From the NCBI RefSeq assembly GCF_023168165.1, contig NZ_BQYJ01000001.1:806001-870000 (forward strand): a DNA stretch of 64,000 nt, read 5' to 3'. Below the pieces are notes generated by a model, which saw nothing but the letters and a program-made list of their open reading frames with translations, had not been told where the DNA came from and did not search any database. A program made the position numbers and the translations under genes. Positions 8,598 through 17,846 of this stretch are shown piece after piece; position 1 is the stretch's first letter; the number at the start of each line of letters is the position of its first letter. Source of the DNA: Niallia sp. NCCP-28 (GTDB taxonomy: Bacteria; Bacillota; Bacilli; Bacillales; Cytobacillaceae).

Positions 8598-9371
8598 TTA
8601 CGGATTATCGATATCCCCATCTTCTTTAATCGAAGCACTAGCAAAAGGATTTAATTTATCAGATGTTTTAGGGCTTTCTAACGGAGGAAGTTCATTAACT
8701 AAATCCGTTAGCTTTGGAAAATAATAAATAGAAAGACTCATTTCAAATTCTATTTTTTGATCATTATCTTCTACTGACACTATTTCTTTTGTCCCGGTAA
8801 CATCAAGTGACTCAATATCTATTATTCGATTAGATGATTGCAGCGTTTCAATTAATTTTTCTAGTTCATAATAGGTTTCCGCTTCACCAATAATAGTAAT
8901 GGAGGTTTTTTTTATGCCATTCGGCAAGCTGATTTCATTCTCCACTGCCATCTGATCAGCTGAATCTCCATCCTCTGCATTAGCATCTTTTATAGCTTTG
9001 TCTGCAGTTGTTAACTCTTCATTCGTTACGTCTTCATCCGATGCTGTTCCATTTACAGTCAGTTCAATAAGATTGGCACCTGAAATAATTTCTGCTTTTT
9101 CAATCTCTAGTAGCGCCTGCTCTAAAAGGCGTTTTACCGGCACCTGTTTTTGCAGTTCAATAGAGCTTTCAGCAACTTTTTCTTGTGATGATTTGATTTT
9201 TGTTTCAAGTATGCTCGCTTCTTGTTGTGCAAGCTCTAGCTCCATTTTTTTTGCATCCACTTTTGTAGATAAAGGCATTAAATAAAGATAATAGCAGCTG
9301 ACTGCAAGTAAAATAATCATAAATACGCTAAACAAGATAATAATGATATGTTTATTTTCTGCTATTTTCAT
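8598..9371 (-). CDS. pilO: PilO-like pilus alignment-complex protein
   Basis: PilO forms an inner-membrane complex with PilN that links cytoplasmic PilM to the pilus base. The 257 residues have a short cytoplasmic start, one membrane helix (about 10-31), a long coiled coil (about 36-75), an acidic insert and a ferredoxin-like C-terminal domain that includes ETYYELEKLIETLQSSNRII. The gene overlaps pilN by 4 bases. PilO sequences are poorly conserved, so the call rests on layout and order. Confidence 0.8.
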   Translation of the reverse strand: MKIAENKHIIIILFSVFMIILLAVSCYYLYLMPLSTKVDAKKMELELAQQEASILETKIKSSQEKVAESSIELQKQVPVKRLLEQALLEIEKAEIISGANLIELTVNGTASDEDVTNEELTTADKAIKDANAEDGDSADQMAVENEISLPNGIKKTSITIIGEAETYYELEKLIETLQSSNRIIDIESLDVTGTKEIVSVEDNDQKIEFEMSLSIYYFPKLTDLVNELPPLESPKTSDKLNPFASASIKEDGDIDNP

Positions 9372-10036
9372 GGGGAATTCTCCCCTTCCTCATCTGCTAT
9401 GCTGGTTTCGTTGTCTTTTTTATCTTCTTCAGAAGCTTTTTTTAATGCAGATACATTAAGAATCACTTCATACTGAGCATAATATCTTGGCTCAATGCTT
9501 GCTTTTTTCAACGTGTCGATTGCTTCATCAATTTCATCACTTACTTTATCCTCGAGAAAGTCTGTCGATTTAAAGTTAGTTAGAACCGCTTCTTCTACCC
9601 AATCAATTTGCAGAAGAGAATTCAAGTAATATGTCGCTTCGCTTTTCGTATCAAATTGGACTATAAGATTTAGCTTTTGGCGTTCTTCCAAATGAAGTTC
9701 TTCTAAAAATCCTCTTTCCGGAAGATTTTTTGACAATTCTTTCATCATATAAACGGTATCGATTTGTTGATTTTCCGCCCAAGAGACGGCCGTTTCTAAC
9801 TCTTTTGCAGATTGAGAATCTGCATAGGCAGACAGCTTTTGTTTTTCTGACTCTGTAATTTTTTGTGTTAATCTCAAGGAATTTTCTGTTGTTTCCAGCA
9901 GTTTATTCTGTTTCGTGTACTGCCAATAAAACAAACCCGCTAGAATAAAAGCGATAAATACAAGGATAACGATCCAAATAACATAAGTTGAGCTTTTTGC
10001 TTCTTTTTTGGGAAGGAGGTTAATTTCCACCAGCAT
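9368..10036 (-). CDS. pilN: PilN-like pilus alignment-complex protein
   Basis: The 222 residues begin with MLVEINLLPKKE, close to the INLLP motif by which PilN binds PilM. Then come one membrane helix (about 18-41), a coiled coil and a small ferredoxin-like domain (about 110-190). The C-terminal 30 residues are acidic and disordered. It follows pilM by three bases and overlaps pilO by four, so pilM-pilN-pilO are translationally coupled. Confidence 0.88.
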   Translation of the reverse strand: MLVEINLLPKKEAKSSTYVIWIVILVFIAFILAGLFYWQYTKQNKLLETTENSLRLTQKITESEKQKLSAYADSQSAKELETAVSWAENQQIDTVYMMKELSKNLPERGFLEELHLEERQKLNLIVQFDTKSEATYYLNSLLQIDWVEEAVLTNFKSTDFLEDKVSDEIDEAIDTLKKASIEPRYYAQYEVILNVSALKKASEEDKKDNETSIADEEGENSP

Positions 10037-10039
10037 GTT

Positions 10040-11026
10040 TTACACCTCTTTTAACCCTAGACCAATGTTGACAAGCATCGATGTTGGAATAGGCTCCTCA
10101 TTTACTATTGGTTGGCTGCTTAATCTGACTACAGGATTTTCAAATCTATCTTCTATATTTTCCATTATTCCAGAAAGCCATGGATGATCTCCGGCAACAA
10201 CAATTTTATTTACTTGTTTTTCCCCTTTGTTAAGGGTATATCGATAAAAGCTCATTACTTTATCTAATTCTTTATATATATCTTCTAGCCCACTCCAAAC
10301 TTCTCCGTTATCCCCTGTATAAATAAGATCTTCTTTATTGGCTGCATTTTGGGAAACTTCCCATTTGGAAACATCCATTTCAATATGCAGATTTCTCATT
10401 AACAGTGGATAATTTTGTTCAAAAATACTGACATTCACTGTTTCTAAGTCGATTTGAATTAGCATGGCAATATCATCATTCATCACATTATTTGTTTTGT
10501 AATAATAACGGTAAAGTGCTAGTGCTGAAATATCAGCAGCTATAGGCGACAGCTTTACATCTTCAAATAAGTCAGCATATTGTTCAATATGCTGCTCTGG
10601 TGCTGCAAATAAAATAATGTGACGTTTCTTGTTCTCTCGATCTTGCAGCAAATAATAGTCAAAAACAGGATCCTCGAATGGCAGATGGATTGAAGTACCC
10701 AGCTCCATGTATAAATAACCTTTTATCTCTTCTGGGCTGACATCCTCTGGTATAGGAAGCTTGCGGATAACAACAGATGAATCAGGCACAAGAAAACGGA
10801 TTTTTTTTTTTGAAATTTTCCAATCTTGGATACATTCTTCCAATATCATCGTCAATGTTCCGATATCCTGAATCGCTCCATCTTTAATCAGCCCTGCAGG
10901 AAGGTGCCGTTCTCCCCACTTCTGCACAACAAGATCATCTGTATTTTTCATTTCTGCAAAACGAATGACATGATCTTTAATGATTAAGTTTGTTATTTTA
11001 TTTTTTCCAAACTTGAATATTGCCAT
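10040..11026 (-). CDS. pilM: PilM-like actin-fold pilus assembly ATPase
   Basis: PilM is a cytoplasmic actin/FtsA-like protein that binds the N-terminal tail of PilN. The 328 residues include a start typical of PilM (ITNLIIKDHVIRFAEM), the region KIRFLVPDSSVVIRKLPIPE seen in GspL/PilM proteins, and the late KIVVAGDHPWLSGI corresponding to the second phosphate loop. It is the first gene of the pilMNO set and lies 145 bases after the prepilin peptidase gene. Confidence 0.88.
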   Translation of the reverse strand: MAIFKFGKNKITNLIIKDHVIRFAEMKNTDDLVVQKWGERHLPAGLIKDGAIQDIGTLTMILEECIQDWKISKKKIRFLVPDSSVVIRKLPIPEDVSPEEIKGYLYMELGTSIHLPFEDPVFDYYLLQDRENKKRHIILFAAPEQHIEQYADLFEDVKLSPIAADISALALYRYYYKTNNVMNDDIAMLIQIDLETVNVSIFEQNYPLLMRNLHIEMDVSKWEVSQNAANKEDLIYTGDNGEVWSGLEDIYKELDKVMSFYRYTLNKGEKQVNKIVVAGDHPWLSGIMENIEDRFENPVVRLSSQPIVNEEPIPTSMLVNIGLGLKEV

Positions 11027-11171
11027 AATAATTGCTCCTTACAGTATGTGTTCAGAAAGAAAAACCGAAAAATTCTTATGACAGCAGCTTCTGGTTGCTA
11101 ACATCTAAAATAGCATATGGAATGTTTCGGGAATTTATAAATAAATTGAAAAAACCTTGTTTTATGAACTT

Positions 11172-11918
11172 CTACAGGAAAAATCCGATATACCAACTGA
11201 TTAATTCCGCTCCATAGAAATAGCTGATCAATGTTCCAATCACAATAAAAGGACCAAATGGAATTGGTTTTCCTTTTTTTACTTTTCCTAAAAGCATTCC
11301 TGATAATCCGCCAATTGCTCCAAATAAAGTAGATAAAAAAAAGGCAGTCAAAACAAGTTTTGTTCCAAGCGCAAAACCAATTACGGCAAATAATTTAATA
11401 TCTCCGCCGCCCATGCCGCCCTTGCTGACAACTGCAATGACTAATAAAAGCGTAAATCCTACTCCAGCGCCTAATAAGGAATCCCACCAAGGATTTAAAG
11501 GGATAAAAATTCTTTCGATGATCAATAATCCTGAGAAAACCAATAAAATCTTATCCGGGATAATCATATACACTAAATCAGAAACCGCAATAATCATAAA
11601 TAATGAGATAAGAGTCCATGCAACAAAAAGCTCTGAGCTCCAGCCAAGCATAAGGGGGGATACAGCAAAAAGAACACCTGTCAAAAGCTCGAATATAGGA
11701 TATAAGGGGGAAACCGATGCCTTGCAGCACCTGCATTTCCCCCTTAATAATACATAGCTTAAAACTGGTATAAGTTCCATTGCGGTCAATGTATGCCCAC
11801 AACTTGTACAATGAGATCTCGGCCTGATAATCGATTGCTTTAATGGCACTCTAAGTCCAACGACGTTAAAGAAGGAACCAAAAGTTATTCCATAAAGGAA
11901 GATCAGTAGGTAGATCAT
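11172..11918 (-). CDS. pilD: Prepilin peptidase / N-methyltransferase (ComC/PilD)
   Basis: This A24-family aspartic protease cleaves prepilin leaders and methylates the new N-terminus. The 248 residues have about eight membrane helices, the zinc-binding cytoplasmic loop with Cys37, Cys40, Cys62 and Cys64/65, the first catalytic Asp in SDLVYMIIPD (Asp114) and the second in GGGDIKL (Asp173). In B. subtilis the stand-alone comC gene is in this chromosomal slot between folC and spoIIB, so this is probably its orthologue and may also process competence pseudopilins. Confidence 0.95.
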   Translation of the reverse strand: MIYLLIFLYGITFGSFFNVVGLRVPLKQSIIRPRSHCTSCGHTLTAMELIPVLSYVLLRGKCRCCKASVSPLYPIFELLTGVLFAVSPLMLGWSSELFVAWTLISLFMIIAVSDLVYMIIPDKILLVFSGLLIIERIFIPLNPWWDSLLGAGVGFTLLLVIAVVSKGGMGGGDIKLFAVIGFALGTKLVLTAFFLSTLFGAIGGLSGMLLGKVKKGKPIPFGPFIVIGTLISYFYGAELISWYIGFFL

Positions 11919-11942
11919 ATAAAATTACCTCTATAAACAAAA

Positions 11943-12383
11943 TTATGGATTTGTTTTTGCTGCTGGAATTTGTGTAGCTCCTTTAGTAGCAACATTAATA
12001 TTGTCTATCGTTGCATTTGTAAATGTAATGTTTATTTTCCCAGCTGTAACATTAGTAGCATTTAAACCAAACGTTGTTCCATCAGAGCTTACAGTAACTG
12101 TATAATTTCCAAATGAATCATCCACACCACTCACGTAAGTGTCTAATTGAGTTTTTGTAATATTTTCACTTGGTATCCCGTTAGCAGCAACATAGTTTTT
12201 TGCAGAATTCAAAATTGTAATAGCGTCCGCCTTTGTTGCATCTTCTTTAGACTTCTGAATAATAGAACCGATACTCGGAATCGCAATCGCTGCTATAATC
12301 CCCAAAATAACAATAACTGCTAAAAGCTCGATCAGCGTTAAGCCTTTTTCATTTTTTATATGCTTTTTCATTAATTGTATCAT
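11943..12383 (-). CDS. Type IV prepilin, probable major pilin
   Basis: A 146-residue prepilin. The leader ends in NEKG and is followed by LTLIELLAVIVILGIIAAIA with Glu5, so cleavage is after Gly14. The mature part is Thr/Asn/Ala-rich with a predicted beta-rich C-terminal domain and no cysteines. It has its own upstream gap of 107 bases containing a perfect TATAAT, which fits extra expression of a major subunit. A downstream ATG (codon 5) is an alternative start, but the GAGGAG site fits the first ATG better. Confidence 0.9.
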   Translation of the reverse strand: MIQLMKKHIKNEKGLTLIELLAVIVILGIIAAIAIPSIGSIIQKSKEDATKADAITILNSAKNYVAANGIPSENITKTQLDTYVSGVDDSFGNYTVTVSSDGTTFGLNATNVTAGKINITFTNATIDNINVATKGATQIPAAKTNP

Positions 12384-12433
12384 TTATTTATTCTCCTCTT
12401 TTTTATAAATTTTTATTCAATCAACCTGAACCT

Positions 12434-12439
12434 ATTATA
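12434..12439 (-). promoter_or_regulatory. -10 box of a possible internal promoter for the pilin gene
   Basis: The complement reads TATAAT in TAGTATAATAGG, about 50 bases before the pilin start. No good -35 box lies 16-18 bases upstream, so this is only suggestive. Internal promoters for major pilins are common in pilus operons. Confidence 0.4.
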
Positions 12440-12490
12440 CTAGATAAAAAGTTCTGTTTATATATATTTTTTTATGCAAATAATAACAAA

Positions 12491-13696
12491 TCATTGAACA
12501 TGATTAAAAATCTCAAACATTGGAACCATGATAGAAGTCACGATTGTACCGACAATTCCAGCAAGGAAAACAATCATAATTGGCTCAATCAATGATTTCA
12601 GCCGGTCTGTTGCACTTTCCACTTCTTTTTCATAAAAATCAGCTACTTTTGAGAGCATGGCATCAAGGGAGCCTGTTTCTTCCCCGATGGCAATCATTTG
12701 TGTTACAAGGGGAGGAAATACCCAATGCGCTTTCATCGGCATGGTCAAGGACTGTCCTTCTTCTAATGAACTTCTGGACTTCTGCAGAACCTTTGCAATC
12801 ACTTCATTTTCGATAACACCTTCGACAATGGCAATTGCCTGCAATATCGGGACCGAGCTAGAGAAAAGAGAGCTTAAGGTTCTGGTCATTCTCGCCAACG
12901 CTGCTTTTTGCAATATTTTGCCGAAAACAGGAATTCTCAGTAAAACATAATCCAAGTAATATTTAGAGGACTTATTATTGCGCATTACTAGAATGCCTAC
13001 TGTAAATGCAATCATTAATAACACAACAAACCACCAGTACTTTTGCATAAAGTTGCTTGCATTTAATACAAACTGCGTAATTGCAGGAAGTTCTCCTCCA
13101 AAATCTTTAAACATATCCACAAATGTCGGCACAATGCTGACAAGCAGAAAAATAACCACTATTACAGCAATTATTGCTATAGCAATTGGATAGGTGAGAG
13201 CCGAAATAATTTTTTGTTTGGTATAATGCTGTTTTTCAAAATGAACCGCAAGTCTTTCAAGGGTTTCATCCATGCTTCCGCTTGCTTCTCCTGCACGAAC
13301 CATATTAACAAACATGCTTGTAAATACTTTCCGATGCTTTGCTGCTGCTGCAGATAGAGGATTTCCTTCCCGCAAATCCTGTTCTACTACTATTAGGGCT
13401 TTCCGCAGACTTTTGCTTTCGGTCTGTTCCGCTAGAATGGCTGTAGCATCAACAACCGTAATGCCCGCTTTAAGCAATGTAGAAAATTGCCGCAGATAAA
13501 TAACAAAATCTTGAAGCTTAACAGAACCGCCAAACGTTATTTCCTTTGTCAGCAATGTTTCTGGAACTTCATTTATTTCTGTTGCTTTAATGCCTTTTTC
13601 CCTAAGCTGCAGCATTGCTTCCCTTTTCGATATGGCTGATATTACACCTGATTTTTTTCCTTTTCTGTCTCTGCCTTCAAATCTATAACGAGCCAT
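12491..13696 (-). CDS. pilC: PilC, pilus platform membrane protein
   Basis: PilC (GspF family) is the polytopic platform that PilB and PilT act on. The 401 residues contain two GspF domains (about 65-190 and 270-395), each with the family pattern FxxxLxxLLxAGxxxxxAL (RQFSTLLKAGITVVDATAIL in the first, LSSLFSSSVPILQAIAIVEG in the second), and three membrane helices. It lies four bases from pilT. Confidence 0.95.
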   Translation of the reverse strand: MARYRFEGRDRKGKKSGVISAISKREAMLQLREKGIKATEINEVPETLLTKEITFGGSVKLQDFVIYLRQFSTLLKAGITVVDATAILAEQTESKSLRKALIVVEQDLREGNPLSAAAAKHRKVFTSMFVNMVRAGEASGSMDETLERLAVHFEKQHYTKQKIISALTYPIAIAIIAVIVVIFLLVSIVPTFVDMFKDFGGELPAITQFVLNASNFMQKYWWFVVLLMIAFTVGILVMRNNKSSKYYLDYVLLRIPVFGKILQKAALARMTRTLSSLFSSSVPILQAIAIVEGVIENEVIAKVLQKSRSSLEEGQSLTMPMKAHWVFPPLVTQMIAIGEETGSLDAMLSKVADFYEKEVESATDRLKSLIEPIMIVFLAGIVGTIVTSIMVPMFEIFNHVQ

Positions 13697-13700
13697 CTCT

Positions 13701-14744
13701 TTACTCCTTTTCCTGTAAGTAAGGAAGTGCGGCTTCTTTTAAAATGGCGCCTGCATTCACTAGTTCCTTAACATTTGTTTCCAAGGTATGCATGCCAGCG
13801 GCTCTGGATGTTTGCATAATATTTAAAATTTGATGGATCTTTTCATTTCGAATTAAATTTGCAACAGCAGCATTATTGATTAAGATTTCAGTTGCTGAAA
13901 CTCTTCCAGATTTATCTGCAGTCGGGAACAGCCGTTGTGATACAATCCCTACAAGAACAGATGCCAGCTGAATTCGAATTTGATCCTGCTGTGAAGGAGG
14001 AAACACATCAATAATTCGATTAATGGTGGCCGGCGCACTCGAAGTATGGAGTGTTCCCAACACTAAATGGCCTGTTTCTGCAGCGGTTATCGCTGTTTGA
14101 ATGGTTTCTAAATCTCGCATTTCTCCTACTAAAATGACGTCTGGATCTTGTCTCAGCGATGCTCGCAGGCCATTTGCAAAGTTATTTGTGTCAAAACCTA
14201 CTTCCCTTTGATCAATAATGCAGTTTCCATGTTTATGGAGATACTCAATTGGGTCTTCTAATGTAATGATATGTTTTCGCATATTTTCATTCATATAGGC
14301 TATCATGGCAGCAAGGGTTGTAGATTTTCCGCTGCCAGTTGGGCCGGTAATCAGAATAAGTCCTTGTGGTTTTTCACTTATTCTTTTTAATATTTGCGGC
14401 AATTTTAATGCATCTAAACTAGGAATAGAGGTTGGGACTATACGAATTGCCATTGCAAGGCACGCCCTTTGCTTGTATGCATTAATGCGGAATCTGGAAA
14501 CTCCCTTTATGCTGTAGGAAAAATCCAGCTCTCCCTTTTCCTGAAACACTTCCCACATATTTTCTGGGATAATGGCTTTGGCCATTGCTTCTGTATCAGC
14601 AGGCTTTAAAATTTCTTTTCCGTACCTTTTCAAATCTCCATTTATTCTCAGGACGGGAGGAACACCGACCGTTAGATGGATATCAGAAGCTTTTAATTCA
14701 AATCCGACTCTTAATAAATGATCAATATTGTTATACAATAACAC
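13701..14744 (-). CDS. pilT: PilT, pilus retraction ATPase
   Basis: PilT is the hexameric ATPase that depolymerises pili and drives twitching. The 347 residues show the Walker A motif GPTGSGKST at 134-142, the Asp box (TLEDPIEY), Walker B with DPDVILVGEMRD, the His box (TGHLVLGTLHT) and the PilT-type C-terminal region. Its presence argues for dynamic, retractable pili rather than a plain pseudopilus for competence. Confidence 0.96.
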   Translation of the reverse strand: MLLYNNIDHLLRVGFELKASDIHLTVGVPPVLRINGDLKRYGKEILKPADTEAMAKAIIPENMWEVFQEKGELDFSYSIKGVSRFRINAYKQRACLAMAIRIVPTSIPSLDALKLPQILKRISEKPQGLILITGPTGSGKSTTLAAMIAYMNENMRKHIITLEDPIEYLHKHGNCIIDQREVGFDTNNFANGLRASLRQDPDVILVGEMRDLETIQTAITAAETGHLVLGTLHTSSAPATINRIIDVFPPSQQDQIRIQLASVLVGIVSQRLFPTADKSGRVSATEILINNAAVANLIRNEKIHQILNIMQTSRAAGMHTLETNVKELVNAGAILKEAALPYLQEKE

Positions 14745-14749
14745 CCCTC

Positions 14750-16417
14750 CTAATCAGGGATCGCTACACGTAGAACTTCTTCTGTAGTAGTAATTCCTTG
14801 CTTTACTTTCAATAATCCATCATCAATCAGAAAAATGGTTTTTGCTTTAACTGCTAATTCACGCAGCTTCGAAAAAGACTCTCCGTTCATAATGACCCTT
14901 CTCATCTCATCATTTATCACTAAAACTTCATGAATCGCAATACGCCCTTTATATCCTGTCATATTGCAAGATGCACAGCCCTTTCCTCTGACAACTTTTT
15001 CAATGGACAATCCTCTTTTTGCAAAAATTTCTTGCTCGCGAAGACTTGCTGAATGAACTTGTCCACAATCTCTGCAAACCTTTCTTACCAAACGCTGAGC
15101 AACAATTCCACTTACAGAAGATGCAACTAAAAATGGCTCAACTCCCATATCCAGCAATCTTGTAACAGAACCTAAAGAATCATTTGTATGCAATGTACTT
15201 AATACTAAGTGACCTGTCAGCGATGCTCTGACTGCTACTTCAGCAGTCTCTTTATCGCGAATCTCTCCGACCATAATGATATTTGGATCTTGGCGCAATA
15301 TTGCACGAAGACCTGTCGCAAAAGTCATGCCGACGTTCGGATTAACTTGAATTTGATTTATGCCTTCCAGTTGATATTCCACTGGATCTTCTACAGTAAT
15401 AATATTGACTTCTTCCCCATTTAAACGGTTTAAAGCAGCATAAAGGGTAGAAGATTTACCTGATCCTGTTGGTCCTGTAATCAGCACAATCCCTGTTGGT
15501 TTTTCAATCATTTCAACAAATCGCATGAAATTTACTTTATTAAATCCCAATTTAGAAATATCATTTAACGTACTTCCTAAATCCAAAATACGCATAACTA
15601 CTTTTTCTCCAAAAACTGTAGGCAAAGTAGATACGCGCAAATCAATAGGATGAAAATCCAGATTAATCTTTATTCTTCCATCCTGTGGTATGCGGTGTTC
15701 TGTAATATCCAGGTTCGCCATAATCTTCAACCTTGCGATTAAAACACTTTGCATATGTTTTGGCAAAACTCGCTCTGTTCGCAGAACACCATCTACCCTA
15801 TATCGAATGATAACTTTTGTTTCTTGTGGATCAATATGGATATCACTTGCTTTTAATGTTGCGGCATTTGTCAGAATTTGATTCACTAAACGGACAATTG
15901 GGGAATCCTGTTCTCCCAATGATTCTTCAACCGCTTCTGAGAAGGCGCCGTTGTCTGCCAATAATTCTTCAAAGCCTTCATCCATATCATAGTATTTATT
16001 AATCGCTCTTAAGATATCGTCTTTTGTAGCAATGGCTGTTTCAATTTGAAATCCTGTGGCCAAACGCAGATCATCTATTGTATAAAAATCCATTGGATCT
16101 GCCATTGCTACGTAAAGTTTGTCCCCATCTTTTTTTAAAGGAATAATCAGCTGCCTTTTTGCCATTTCTTTAGAAACAATATGAAATAACTTTAGATCAA
16201 AGGGGTATCGATATAAACTAACATGAGGAATGCCAAGCTGAAATTCCAGCACTTCTATTAGCTGCTGCTCTGTAATATATCCTTTCTGCAGAAGACTGTC
16301 CCCTAAGCGTTGATTCGGATGCTTTTCTTTAAGAGCAAGCTGAAGCTGCTCTTTTGTCAACAGACCTGCTTCTACTAATAAGTCACCTAAACGCTTTCGA
16401 GTTTGTTTCATTTTCAT
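14750..16417 (-). CDS. pilB: PilB, pilus extension ATPase with MshEN-type N-terminus
   Basis: PilB powers pilus assembly. The 555 residues comprise an N-terminal MshEN domain, an N2 domain and a C-terminal ATPase with Walker A GPTGSGKSS, Asp box, Walker B (DPNIIMVGEIRD), His box (TGHLVLSTLHT) and a four-cysteine zinc site (CRDCGQ and CASCN). The N-terminus has two copies of the c-di-GMP-binding pattern: RLGDLLVEAGLL from residue 9 and RLGDSLLQKGYI from residue 37, each followed by spaced Leu and Gln. Assembly is therefore probably c-di-GMP responsive. The gene lies five bases upstream of pilT. Confidence 0.95.
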   Translation of the reverse strand: MKMKQTRKRLGDLLVEAGLLTKEQLQLALKEKHPNQRLGDSLLQKGYITEQQLIEVLEFQLGIPHVSLYRYPFDLKLFHIVSKEMAKRQLIIPLKKDGDKLYVAMADPMDFYTIDDLRLATGFQIETAIATKDDILRAINKYYDMDEGFEELLADNGAFSEAVEESLGEQDSPIVRLVNQILTNAATLKASDIHIDPQETKVIIRYRVDGVLRTERVLPKHMQSVLIARLKIMANLDITEHRIPQDGRIKINLDFHPIDLRVSTLPTVFGEKVVMRILDLGSTLNDISKLGFNKVNFMRFVEMIEKPTGIVLITGPTGSGKSSTLYAALNRLNGEEVNIITVEDPVEYQLEGINQIQVNPNVGMTFATGLRAILRQDPNIIMVGEIRDKETAEVAVRASLTGHLVLSTLHTNDSLGSVTRLLDMGVEPFLVASSVSGIVAQRLVRKVCRDCGQVHSASLREQEIFAKRGLSIEKVVRGKGCASCNMTGYKGRIAIHEVLVINDEMRRVIMNGESFSKLRELAVKAKTIFLIDDGLLKVKQGITTTEEVLRVAIPD

Positions 16418-16432
16418 TCTCCTCGTTCACCA

Positions 16433-17827
16433 TTATTTTTCTACAGGTGCTTTCCCATTAGTTTCGCTTTCCTCTGTATTTTCCTGTATATTTTTCTTGC
16501 TGCTTTTTTTCTCCTTATCATTTGATTCTTCAGCTGAATTGCTGTCTGTTTCCGTAGATGCATCATTTTTTGCACTTCCATTATTTTCTGAAGCATCGGA
16601 AGTTTTGTCATTTATATTTGTTTCATCATTTGTATCTGTTTTTGCTTCCTCTTCTGTTGAAACACTATTTTCTTCTAATAAACCATGTGCAATCACTTTA
16701 TTGACTGGAGCATAAAAATCTTCGCTCATCAGCTCTTTTTTTATTGTTTCTCCATTTTCATCTATTATTTTTCGATATACTTTAATCAGCGAACCATTTT
16801 TTCCCTCTGTTACAGTTTTGGATTCATTAAAATCTAATCCAGGATCAAATTGGATAATAGTTTTTGGTTTAAAACTTTTTTCATCTGAAAGCACAACCTC
16901 GTACTTATAGATAAAGGAATCTCCTATTAACGCTACATACAATTTTTGATCAATCATTTTAAAGGTAAGATTATATATTTCATCATTTGGATTATAGAAT
17001 CGATAATCTATTTTTTTATCCTTGTTTACTCTCGCTTCATATCCTAAGGATGCGAATAATGGCAATTCATTGCTTAAGAACCTTTCCGCAACAGAAAAAT
17101 TAGTCGCCAAAACAACTGTGTGTACAGCTGTCGCTACTTCACTTAAAGTCAAATTAGAAAAATTCTTTTCTTTTGCTTCTTCTGCTAAGTTTAAAAAGGA
17201 AACAGTAGAATGGGGCGCTATTTCTAAAGAAGGGAATGTTTTTACCCATTCCTTTATACTTTTTGCATTATCTGCAACAGCTAAAGTTGTCTCTGAAAGT
17301 ACTTTTTGTTCCTCATTTTTGCTTACTTTATAATTATCTGCATCAATTAAAATTTCACCTGTTTGCAAAAATGCAGCAATTTCTACTAAACTATCGTTTA
17401 ACTTATTTAGATAAAAGGAATCCTCTTTAACAATTTCTGAAGACAGAGATTCTAAAAATGAAGAAAGTTCTTCTCCATCCAATGACACTATCACACTATT
17501 CTGCGCTCCAGATTTTGTTTCTAAAACAGAATCTTGCAGGTTAAAAGCAAATAAATCTAAATCAAATTTTTTTGTTTTTTCCTTGTATTTAACCGTTATT
17601 TCTGTTTTTTCTTCCCATTCAGATTTCTTATTCTCTAAAGCATTTAATAATTCTTCTTTATTCATTGCTGCTGCATCAATTGAAGCAATTTTTGTATTTG
17701 CTTCAAAGACATCAGATGGATAAAACAGATTATTATATGCTCTCGCACCAAATTGAGAAAAAGAAAAAATAAATGCGGCAGTAATCATTATAGCTAATAT
17801 AACCTTGATGACTTGAACGTTTTTCAT
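16433..17827 (-). CDS. Membrane-anchored protein with degenerate VanW and G5 domains
   Basis: This 464-residue protein has one N-terminal membrane helix (about 7-26). The central part ends in VATAVHTVVLATNFSVAERF and a following Tyr/Asp beta pattern that resembles the VanW domain. The invariant Gly-rich GGGxCQ stretch is missing. Next comes a G5 domain (about 340-385, with TEGKNGSLIKVYRKIIDENG), then a low-complexity Glu/Asn/Ser/Lys tail. G5 domains are linked to peptidoglycan or polysaccharide binding. It lies directly upstream of pilB. I infer a wall-facing pilus accessory role; the function is not known. Confidence 0.7.
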   Translation of the reverse strand: MKNVQVIKVILAIMITAAFIFSFSQFGARAYNNLFYPSDVFEANTKIASIDAAAMNKEELLNALENKKSEWEEKTEITVKYKEKTKKFDLDLFAFNLQDSVLETKSGAQNSVIVSLDGEELSSFLESLSSEIVKEDSFYLNKLNDSLVEIAAFLQTGEILIDADNYKVSKNEEQKVLSETTLAVADNAKSIKEWVKTFPSLEIAPHSTVSFLNLAEEAKEKNFSNLTLSEVATAVHTVVLATNFSVAERFLSNELPLFASLGYEARVNKDKKIDYRFYNPNDEIYNLTFKMIDQKLYVALIGDSFIYKYEVVLSDEKSFKPKTIIQFDPGLDFNESKTVTEGKNGSLIKVYRKIIDENGETIKKELMSEDFYAPVNKVIAHGLLEENSVSTEEEAKTDTNDETNINDKTSDASENNGSAKNDASTETDSNSAEESNDKEKKSSKKNIQENTEESETNGKAPVEK

Positions 17828-17846
17828 GCAGTGTTTCTCCTTTATT

